A stretch of DNA of 5,482 nt, taken from NCBI GenBank assembly GCA_947856675.1, contig CANUCM010000085.1, positions 1 to 5,482 of the forward strand, in the 5' to 3' direction. Positions 1 through 4,915 of this stretch are shown here, one piece after another. Origin of the DNA: an uncultured Clostridia bacterium (GTDB taxonomy: Bacteria > Bacillota > Clostridia > Oscillospirales > Butyricicoccaceae). Every line of letters starts with the position of its first letter. Within the stretch, counting starts at the first letter, position 1. A program made the translations under genes and the position numbers. The notes under the pieces are model-generated. The model had not been told where the DNA came from. It worked only from the letters and a program-made list of their open reading frames with translations, and made no database searches.

Positions 1-59
1 ATGGTTCAGGTCCATGTGAGGGCAACTTCATGGGGGTTCAAGTCCCTTCATCCGCACCA
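1..59 (+). tRNA. tRNA-Leu (CAG), 3' part
   Basis: This is the 3' part of a class II tRNA cut by the left window edge. The anticodon stem-loop is visible: 3' stem CCATG pairs with ATGG at 1-4 (the first C lies just outside), and the 7-nt loop TTCAGGT holds anticodon CAG at 7-9, reading CUG leucine codons. A long variable arm follows, a 5-bp stem closed by GCAA, as expected for leucine. The T arm has loop TTCAAGT with stem GGGGG/CCCTT (two G-U pairs). The acceptor 3' strand CATCCGC (49-55), discriminator A56 and encoded CCA (57-59) complete it. The 5' half (acceptor, D arm) is missing from the window, so the fold cannot be fully checked. Confidence 0.93.
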
Positions 60-63
60 GAGC

Positions 64-102
64 AAGCCCCGCAGGCTTACAGTCTGCGGGGCTTCTGTTT
101 TT
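64..102 (+). terminator. intrinsic terminator of the tRNA-Leu transcript
   Basis: An 11-bp perfect stem (64-74 with 84-94, AAGCCCCGCAG against its complement) encloses a 9-nt loop and is followed by a T-run at 98-102. It starts 4 nt after the tRNA CCA end, so it most likely ends the tRNA transcript and separates it from the lipoprotein gene. Confidence 0.88.
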
Positions 103-137
103 GGCAGGGACAACTGTGAAGCGAAAGGAGCGGTTTT

Positions 138-647
138 ATGAAGGTGGCAAAGCGCGCGGCAGCGCTGATGGTTGTGGTGCTTTTGCTTGCGGCCTCCTGT
201 TCTTCTGAAACAAGGGAGTCGGGCAAGGTGTTTGAAGCAGAGGGCTTTGGCCAGAGCCTGTCGGCAGCGTTTTTTGACTTTCAGGTGGATGATGCGGAGC
301 TTGCCGAAGAAATTGAAGAATATCAGCCGAATGATGAAGAAAAGCAGTTTCTCATCGTGAACGTGACGGTGACCAACACGTTCGAAGACGAGGACTCCAT
401 CCCGATGTTTGACACCGATTTCCGCCTGCTGTGGGAAGGGCAGGAAGAGCAGGGGCTGTACTGTGAGCAGAACTTTGCCTCCATTCAGCTGCCCGAGGAG
501 TACACGCTGGAAAAAGGCGAGAGCAGAACCGGCAGCCTTGTGTTTGTCGTGCCGCGGGGGATCACGGAGTTTACGCTGGAGTACCTTGAGATTTATGAAG
601 ATCAGTTTGAGGGAAATACATTCAACATTCATTTTTCGGTGCAGTAA
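138..647 (+). CDS. DUF4352-type surface lipoprotein
   Basis: A 169-residue exported protein of unknown function. Residues 1-20 form a lipoprotein signal: basic start (K2, K5, R6), hydrophobic core MVVVLLL, then lipobox LAASC with the lipidated cysteine at 21. The mature part is acidic and beta-rich. Its pattern (hydrophobic strand with N-V-T-V-T-N-T near 75-81, FRLLWEG near 95-101, then LPEEYTLEKGESRTGSLVFVVPRG near 118-141) resembles the DUF4352/telokin-like immunoglobulin-fold domain common in Gram-positive lipoproteins. That assignment is by recall, not a search. The start is set by AAAGGAG at 124-130, 7 nt upstream of ATG. The gene lies between two terminators, so it is probably monocistronic. 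It likely sits on the outer face of the membrane; partner or ligand is unknown. Confidence 0.88.
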   Translation: MKVAKRAAALMVVVLLLAASCSSETRESGKVFEAEGFGQSLSAAFFDFQVDDAELAEEIEEYQPNDEEKQFLIVNVTVTNTFEDEDSIPMFDTDFRLLWEGQEEQGLYCEQNFASIQLPEEYTLEKGESRTGSLVFVVPRGITEFTLEYLEIYEDQFEGNTFNIHFSVQ

Positions 648-653
648 AAAAGT

Positions 654-689
654 GTCGAGCGGGGACGATGCATCCCGCTCGACTTTTTT
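654..689 (+). terminator. intrinsic terminator after the lipoprotein gene
   Basis: A 10-bp perfect GC-rich stem (654-663 with 674-683) encloses a 10-nt loop containing the palindrome GATGCATC and is followed by six T at 684-689. It begins 6 nt after the lipoprotein stop. A run of A at 646-651 upstream means the opposite strand also ends in T's, so weak action in both directions is possible. Confidence 0.9.
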
Positions 690-707
690 GTGCGCTTGTG
701 ATATGAT
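679..707 (+). promoter_or_regulatory. candidate sigma-A promoter (extended -10) for the nitroreductase run
   Basis: TATGAT at 702-707 matches the -10 consensus at 5 of 6 positions and is preceded directly by TGA at 699-701, an extended -10 (TGn). A poor -35, TCGACT at 679-684, lies 17 nt upstream inside the 3' arm of the preceding terminator; the extended -10 could compensate. Predicted transcription starts near 714, leaving about 40 nt of leader before the nitroreductase ATG. No experimental support; called by motif and by position just after a terminator. Confidence 0.5.
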
Positions 708-753
708 ACGGGGTAAAGGAACCATGACGTGAAAAAGAAAGGCGGGATGCGGC

Positions 754-1257
754 ATGCTCAGCACCATTTTTGAAAGGCGCAGCATCAGAAAATACCTTGA
801 AAAACCGGTGGAAGAAGAAAAGCTTCGGACTCTTCTGCGCGCGGCAATGTACGCGCCCTCTGCGCGCGATACGCGTCCGTGGCATTTTGTAGTGGTTCGA
901 GACCGTGCGGTCATGGAACGGTTTATGCAGGTGCAGCCGTATTCGCGCATGCTGGAAAAGGCGCCGGTACTGATCGTTGTGTGCGGTGACAAAACACTGG
1001 AAGCCGCGCCGGGATATTACCCCGGGGACTGCGGCGCCGCGGTGGAGAATCTGCTGCTGGCGGCCTGTGAGCTGGGGCTGGGGACCTGCTGGCTGGGAAT
1101 CACCCCGGTTGCGCAGCGGATGGCTGCGGTCAAAGAGCTGCTGTCGCTGCCGGAGCATGTGGAGGCCTTTTGCGGGATAGCGGTCGGATATCCGGATGAA
1201 ACGCGGCAGACGGCGGAGCGCTATGACGAAAGCCGTGTGCACAGGGATCGCTGGTGA
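754..1257 (+). CDS. nitroreductase family FMN-dependent oxidoreductase
   Basis: A cytoplasmic flavoprotein of 167 residues, the usual size of short single-domain nitroreductases. These use FMN and NAD(P)H to reduce nitro compounds, quinones or flavins; the natural substrate is not visible. Family signatures: N-terminal phosphate-binding RRSIRKY (R8, R9, S10, R12), the APSARDTRPWHFVVV block at 34-48 (usual form APSA.N.QPW), GLGTCWLGI near 108-116 for the FMN isoalloxazine side, GIAVGYP at 141-147, and the C-terminal VHRDRW tail. The asparagine or similar residue often found after APSA is Asp/Thr here, a minor departure. The start is ATG with a modest AAAGGCGG site at 738-745. The next gene overlaps the stop by 4 nt, so the two are almost certainly cotranscribed and translationally coupled. 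Confidence 0.92.
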   Translation: MLSTIFERRSIRKYLEKPVEEEKLRTLLRAAMYAPSARDTRPWHFVVVRDRAVMERFMQVQPYSRMLEKAPVLIVVCGDKTLEAAPGYYPGDCGAAVENLLLAACELGLGTCWLGITPVAQRMAAVKELLSLPEHVEAFCGIAVGYPDETRQTAERYDESRVHRDRW

Positions 1258-2099
1258 GCGTGAAAAGGCTGAAAAACAGTCGGCCGATACGGGTGATTCG
1301 AGGGTTAATCACCCGTTTTTTTCAGGACAATGTATCGCAGTCGGCGGCCGAGCTTGCGTATTATCTGCTTTTTTCGCTGTTTCCCATCCTCATATTTCTC
1401 AATGCGGCCATAGGCATGTTCCAAATTGATGTCAACGAGCTCAACCGCGAGCTCGGGCTGCTTTTGCCGCAGGAAGTTTTGGCTATTATCACAGATTATA
1501 TATCCTATGTGTCGTCCATGCAGGCAAGGACAATGGCGTATGCCGGCCTTGTACTGGGGGTGTGGTCGGCCTCGCGGTCGGTGCGTTCCATGCTGCGCGC
1601 GGTTTCACGGGCTTACCGGGTCAGGGAAGCGGGGCTTGTTTCCAAGGTGCTGCCCGTGATTATTACCCTGGTGCTGATGGCGTCGGTTTTTCTGCTGCTC
1701 ATCCTGCTGATGATCAGCAAAAACCTGCTGTCGACGGTGTCGGATTATATCAGCCTGCCTTCCGGAATGGTGGCGCTTTGGAACTTTATCAAGTTCCTGA
1801 TTGGCCCGGTGTGTATTTTTATTCTGCTCGCAGGATTTTATTATGTCGCGTCGCAGCGCCGGTACCGGTTTGTGCAGGCTATGCCGGGGGCGCTGTTCAG
1901 CTGTATCGTCTGGACGGCGTTTTCGGTGGCGTTTTCCTATTATGTGGCCAATTTCGGCAGCTACTCCGTGCTGTACGGTTCACTCGGCGCCATTATTATT
2001 CTGATGCTGTGGCTGTATGCCACGGGGATCCTGCTGATCGTGGGCGGAGAACTCAACCATGTACTGATAGAAAACAAAAATGAAAAACAGGGGGATTGA
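1254..2099 (+). CDS. YihY/BrkB family integral membrane protein
   Basis: A 281-residue protein with about six membrane segments (near 33-55, 92-112, 134-154, 178-199, 210-231 and 243-265), the size and topology of the YihY/virulence factor BrkB family. Both family hallmarks are present: the N-terminal block QSAAELAYYLLFSLFPILIF (29-48) and the C-terminal block YGSLGAIIILMLWLY (241-255) followed by GGELNH (264-269). It lies in the cytoplasmic membrane; the molecular function of the family is unsettled (once confused with RNase BN, later proposed as a transporter). The start is GTG in a GTGA overlap with the nitroreductase stop, with AGGGA at 1243-1247 spaced 6 nt. The tail is charged (ENKNEKQGD) and probably cytoplasmic. 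No truncation is seen. Confidence 0.93.
   Translation: MSVKRLKNSRPIRVIRGLITRFFQDNVSQSAAELAYYLLFSLFPILIFLNAAIGMFQIDVNELNRELGLLLPQEVLAIITDYISYVSSMQARTMAYAGLVLGVWSASRSVRSMLRAVSRAYRVREAGLVSKVLPVIITLVLMASVFLLLILLMISKNLLSTVSDYISLPSGMVALWNFIKFLIGPVCIFILLAGFYYVASQRRYRFVQAMPGALFSCIVWTAFSVAFSYYVANFGSYSVLYGSLGAIIILMLWLYATGILLIVGGELNHVLIENKNEKQGD
2089..2094 (+). promoter_or_regulatory. ribosome binding site deciding the dehydrogenase start
   Basis: AGGGGG lies inside the last codons of the BrkB gene, 9 nt before GTG at 2104 and 18 nt before ATG at 2113. The upstream in-frame ATG at 2080 has only A-rich sequence before it and lies ahead of this site, so it cannot use it. This favours GTG 2104. Confidence 0.65.
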
Positions 2100-2103
2100 C
2101 ACA

Positions 2104-3069
2104 GTGGAAAGAATGATTACGGTAGCGCTGCCCTTTCTCAATGCGGAGCGTCGGGAGCGCATTGCAGCGGCTGCCAGAGAAAACGGATTCGGCGTGCATT
2201 TTGTCGACAGCTATGATACGGTGAGCGAGAGCGATGTAAGCAGCTGCGAGGTGTTTTTCGGTATGATGCCGACAAAGCTGCTGAAAAAAGCGCAGGGCAT
2301 GCGCTGGATGCAGTGCTCCTTTGCCGGCGTGGATCGCTGCAGCGACCGTTCGCTGTATGCAAACGATGTCATTCTGACCAATGCTTCAGGGGCCTACGGC
2401 ATCACCATTTCCGAGCACATGATTGTCACCCTGCTCATGCTGATGCGCAGGATGCCCGAATACCATGAAATGCAGAAGCGGAAAGAGTGGTATTGCGTCG
2501 GGCAGGTAAAATCCATTATGAACAGCGTCATCACCGTAGTCGGCGTGGGGGACATCGGCCAAAACTTTGCAAAGCGCGTGCGCGCCATGGGGGCGTATGT
2601 CCGCGGTGTGCGCCGCACGCAGGCGCCCAAGCCGGACTTTGTGGATGAGATTTATACGCAGGACAAGCTGGATGAGGCTATCCGGGGCGCCGATGTGGTG
2701 GCGCTGTGTGTGCCGGGAACCGACAAGACCCGGCATATGTTCGATCTCGAACGCATGGAAAAAATGAAGGACGGCGCCATTTTGATGAATGTAGGCCGCG
2801 GCAGCGCGGTGGATCTGGATGCCCTGAGCCGGCTGCTGCATTCGGGCAAGCTGGGCGGCGCGGCCGTTGACGTGACCGAGCCGGAGCCGCTGCCGCAGGA
2901 GCATCCGCTGTGGACGGCGCCCAATGCGCTGATTACGCCGCACATTTCCGGAAACACCTCCCTGCCGCTGACGTGTGATTTGGTGGTGGATATTTTCCTT
3001 GACAATCTGCAGCGTTATGCCAAGGGCGAACCGCTGCACCATGTGGTGAATCTGACAGAAGGATATTGA
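2104..3069 (+). CDS. D-2-hydroxyacid dehydrogenase (NAD(P)-dependent)
   Basis: A cytoplasmic oxidoreductase, 321 residues from GTG 2104, that should interconvert a 2-oxoacid and a D-2-hydroxyacid with NAD(P)H. Residues are numbered from that start. The Rossmann fold begins with VVGVGDIG (GxGxxG at 147-152). Next come DVVALCVPGTDKTRHMF and MKDGAILMNVGRGSAVD with catalytic Arg232; VDVTEPEPLP with the acid Glu261; and ITPHISG with catalytic His280. The Arg-to-Glu spacing of 29 equals that of E. coli PGDH (240/269). The N-terminal half is divergent, so the substrate (glyoxylate/hydroxypyruvate, phosphoglycerate, lactate-like) is open; there is no ACT domain, which argues against a regulated SerA. 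An in-frame ATG at 2080 would add 8 residues and overlap BrkB by 20 nt but lacks a ribosome site; ATG 2113 is also possible. It follows BrkB by 4 nt, so the same operon is likely. Confidence 0.92.
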   Translation: MERMITVALPFLNAERRERIAAAARENGFGVHFVDSYDTVSESDVSSCEVFFGMMPTKLLKKAQGMRWMQCSFAGVDRCSDRSLYANDVILTNASGAYGITISEHMIVTLLMLMRRMPEYHEMQKRKEWYCVGQVKSIMNSVITVVGVGDIGQNFAKRVRAMGAYVRGVRRTQAPKPDFVDEIYTQDKLDEAIRGADVVALCVPGTDKTRHMFDLERMEKMKDGAILMNVGRGSAVDLDALSRLLHSGKLGGAAVDVTEPEPLPQEHPLWTAPNALITPHISGNTSLPLTCDLVVDIFLDNLQRYAKGEPLHHVVNLTEGY

Positions 3070-3075
3070 CAGACG

Positions 3076-3109
3076 GCATAAGGCCGGAGCTGCGGCCTCG
3101 GCCTTATGC
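3076..3109 (+). other. stem-loop between dehydrogenase and deacetylase genes
   Basis: An 11-bp perfect inverted repeat (GCATAAGGCCG at 3076-3086 against 3099-3109) with a 12-nt loop, starting 6 nt after the dehydrogenase stop. No T-run follows, so it is not a standard intrinsic terminator. It could act as an mRNA 3'-end stabiliser, partial terminator or processing site. The 10-mer AGGCCGGAGC in its 5' arm and loop is repeated directly at 3118-3127. Confidence 0.6.
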
Positions 3110-3169
3110 ATGAGGACAGGCCGGAGCGAATAAAATGGCAGCAACAAACAAAAGTCAGGGGGATCTGCC

Positions 3170-3952
3170 ATGAAATTCATACAAAGCCTGGGAAAGCTGA
3201 CGCGAAAGAAACGAGCGGTGCTGCTGGCACTGCTGCTGGTGCTGGCGGCAGGCGTCTTTTCGGTGACGCCGGCGGGTCAGGCCGTGATGGCGGGGGCAGT
3301 CAAGCGGGATCTGCCCATTTACTGTGTGCAGAAGGACAGCAAGGTGTGTTCGCTCAGTTTTGACGCCGCCTGGGGCAATGAAGATACACAGCAGCTGATT
3401 GATGTGCTTGGGAAATACAATATCCGTGCGACTTTTTTTGTTGTGGGCGACTGGGTGGATAAATATCCGGAATCGGTCAAGGCGCTGCACGATGCAGGCC
3501 ATGAAGTGATGAACCACTCCAACAAGCACGAACACATGACGAAGCTGAGTGCAGAGCAGATTATAGCGGATGTGAATGCCTGCAGCGATAAAATTGAACA
3601 GGTGACCGGCGTTCGGCCGGAGCTGTTCCGCCCGCCGTACGGCGAGTACGACGACAAAGTGGTGTCCACGCTGAGGGATATGGGAATGTATACGATACAA
3701 TGGGATGTTGACAGCCTGGACTGGAAAGAGATTTCGGCGGCGGAAATTACCGAGCGGGTGACGTCGCGCATTGGGCCGGGGTCCATTGTACTGTTTCACA
3801 ACGCGGCCAAACACACGCCGGCGGCGCTGCCCGGGCTGATTGAGTCGCTCATTCAGAAGGGCTACAGCTTTGTTCCGATTTCCGAGCTTATTCTGCGCGA
3901 AAACTTCGAAATTGATCATACGGGGCGGCAGCTTCCGGTGATCTCGGGTTGA
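3170..3952 (+). CDS. pdaB: PdaB-like polysaccharide deacetylase (NodB fold, sporulation type)
   Basis: A carbohydrate esterase family 4 protein of 260 residues, close to B. subtilis PdaB in length. Basic residues then a hydrophobic segment (about 15-32) form a signal anchor, placing the NodB domain (about 57-240) outside the membrane. Motifs: SFDAAWG (D65) for motif 1; HSNKH (H116, H120) metal ligands; RPPYGEYD (154-161); WDVDSLDW (178-185); IVLFHN (H210). PdaB-type proteins are needed for stable spores in Bacillus, presumably by acting on cortex glycan; the clostridial role is inferred. Motif 1 has Ala at 66 where typical CE4 enzymes have the metal-binding second Asp of TFDD, so activity may be altered. 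The start has AGGGGGA at 3157-3163 with 6-nt spacing. A weak TAAAAT at 3131-3136 might be a -10, without a good -35. The symbol is by family resemblance. Confidence 0.88.
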   Translation: MKFIQSLGKLTRKKRAVLLALLLVLAAGVFSVTPAGQAVMAGAVKRDLPIYCVQKDSKVCSLSFDAAWGNEDTQQLIDVLGKYNIRATFFVVGDWVDKYPESVKALHDAGHEVMNHSNKHEHMTKLSAEQIIADVNACSDKIEQVTGVRPELFRPPYGEYDDKVVSTLRDMGMYTIQWDVDSLDWKEISAAEITERVTSRIGPGSIVLFHNAAKHTPAALPGLIESLIQKGYSFVPISELILRENFEIDHTGRQLPVISG

Positions 3953-3977
3953 CAAGTGCGCTTTTGTGCGGTACTCT
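3949..3977 (+). promoter_or_regulatory. candidate promoter for the D-aminopeptidase gene
   Basis: A perfect -35 TTGACA at 3949-3954 overlaps the deacetylase stop codon. With a 17-nt spacer the -10 would be TACTCT at 3972-3977, matching consensus only at positions 1, 2 and 6. A start near 3984 would leave about 36 nt of leader. The weak -10 and the repeated occurrence of TTGACA at other stops in this window lower confidence. Confidence 0.4.
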
Positions 3978-4019
3978 TTTAACAGCAGCGCATACAGCGC
4001 AGAAAGGGAGGAAGCACAT

Positions 4020-4817
4020 ATGAGAGTATTTATCAGTGCAGACATCGAGGGCGTCGCGGGCACAATGAGCCACCTGGAGTGCCGCAGCACGGAAAGCGTG
4101 TACCGAAAGTATGCCGACATTATGACGCGCGAAGTGGTCGCGGCCTGTGAAGGGGCGTTTGCGGCCGGTGCGGAAGAAGTGGTCGTCAAGGATGCGCACG
4201 GCGGAGCCAACAATATCGACGTAGAGATGCTTCCGCGGCATGTCCGGCTGATTCGCGGCTTCAGCGGTCATCCGTACGGAATGGCGGAAGGCGTTGAGGG
4301 CGGGTTTGACGCCGCCATGTTTGTCGGCTACCATTCGGCGGCCGGGTCGGACGGAAACCCGATGTCGCACACGGTGCGCGGCAGCATGAACTACATCCTT
4401 CTCAACGGGCGCCCCGCGAGCGAGTTTATGCTGTACAGCGGCGCGGCTGCGCTTGAAGGCGTGCCGTCGGTGCTGCTGTCGGGCGACAAGGCGCTGTGCG
4501 ACGAATCGGAAAAGCTGGTCCCGGGACTGGTGACGGTGTACACCAAAGAAGCGCGCGGCGTGACGGTCATCACCAAAACTCCGGCCGAAGTACGCGATGA
4601 GCTGCGGGAAGCGGCGGAGCGCGCCGTCAAGAACCGTGCGGCCATTGCACTGCCGCAGCTGGCCGAAAGCTATGAGGCGGAAATCAATTTTAAAGATCAC
4701 ACACAGGCTTATCGCGCCTCCTTTTTCCCGGGAGCCGAGCTCAAGGATGCAAAAACCATTGTATACCACAGCGATAAACTGTTTGATGTGCTCCGCATGA
4801 TTCGTTTCGTTCTGTAA
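4020..4817 (+). CDS. dppA: M55 family D-aminopeptidase (DppA-like)
   Basis: A zinc peptidase of 265 residues, near the 274 of B. subtilis DppA, which removes N-terminal D-amino acids from short peptides such as D-Ala-D-Ala and forms a ring-shaped decamer. Known DppA metal and catalytic positions are all present: ISADIEG (D8, E10), VKDAHGG (H60), GYHS (H105), MSHTVRG (H117) and SEFM (E135), nearly the same numbering as the Bacillus enzyme. No signal peptide, so cytoplasmic. ATG 4020 is preceded by GGGAGG at 4006-4011, 8 nt away; a GTG at 3966 in frame would add 18 residues but has no ribosome site and precedes the conserved MRVFISADIEG start. The gap to the deacetylase is 67 nt with a possible promoter. 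It may salvage D-amino acids from wall peptides. No dipeptide transporter genes follow, unlike the Bacillus dpp operon. Confidence 0.93.
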   Translation: MRVFISADIEGVAGTMSHLECRSTESVYRKYADIMTREVVAACEGAFAAGAEEVVVKDAHGGANNIDVEMLPRHVRLIRGFSGHPYGMAEGVEGGFDAAMFVGYHSAAGSDGNPMSHTVRGSMNYILLNGRPASEFMLYSGAAALEGVPSVLLSGDKALCDESEKLVPGLVTVYTKEARGVTVITKTPAEVRDELREAAERAVKNRAAIALPQLAESYEAEINFKDHTQAYRASFFPGAELKDAKTIVYHSDKLFDVLRMIRFVL

Positions 4818-4818
4818 C

Positions 4819-4843
4819 AAAAAAGCCCGCCATAAGGCGTGGC
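4819..4843 (-). terminator. short GC hairpin, T-run only on the minus strand
   Basis: Seven pairs (4825-4831 with 4836-4843, loop ATAA, one bulged T at 4840) just after the aminopeptidase stop. Six A at 4819-4824 precede the stem but no T's follow it on the plus strand, so as drawn it terminates only minus-strand transcription. It also reads as the left half of a two-way terminator whose right arm was replaced; see findings. Confidence 0.5.
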
Positions 4844-4868
4844 CTCATAAGCACATCTTCAAAATTTA

Positions 4869-4910
4869 AGGAAAAGGCAGGTATTGCGGCAGCAATACCT
4901 GCCTTTTCCT
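4869..4910. terminator. 19-bp perfect hairpin, bidirectional terminator
   Basis: A perfect 19-bp inverted repeat (4869-4887 with 4892-4910) with loop GGCA. The 3' arm on each strand ends in CCTTTTCC, giving T-rich tails both ways (continuing as TTAAATTTT on the minus strand). It begins 5 nt beyond the minus-strand recombinase stop and 51 nt after the aminopeptidase stop, between converging genes, so it probably ends both transcripts. It likely belongs to the end of the mobile element. Confidence 0.8.
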
Positions 4911-4915
4911 ATCCG

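Noticed and set aside
1..102. tRNA-Leu as an integration site for the element on the right
   Set aside because: It is almost 5 kb from the recombinase with host genes between, no copy of the tRNA 3' end was seen near 4818-4915, and serine recombinases of this type do not usually use tRNA genes.
48..992. Long minus-strand open frame (314 codons) across the lipoprotein and nitroreductase genes
   Set aside because: It runs antisense through two recognisable genes and two terminators, and its product is low-complexity (R, H, L, F rich) with no family resemblance. It is a by-product of GC-rich codon use.
2080..2103. Upstream ATG start for the dehydrogenase
   Set aside because: Preceded only by A-rich sequence, overlaps the BrkB gene by 20 nt, and lies before the AGGGGG site that fits GTG 2104. 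Not fully excluded.
2386..3180. Minus-strand open frame of 264 codons opposite the dehydrogenase
   Set aside because: Antisense to a gene with complete Rossmann and catalytic motifs; no recognisable product.
3966..4019. Upstream GTG start for the D-aminopeptidase
   Set aside because: It would add residues ahead of the conserved start, has no ribosome site, and would place the strong GGGAGG site inside the coding region.
3155..4213. Minus-strand open frame of 352 codons opposite the deacetylase and aminopeptidase genes
   Set aside because: The plus strand has clear conserved motifs in every part; the antisense product has no domain and spans two genes and their gap.
3888..4820. Minus-strand open frame of 310 codons opposite the aminopeptidase gene
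   Set aside because: Shadow of the M55 coding sequence; product is H/R/A rich without motifs and no ribosome site was seen.
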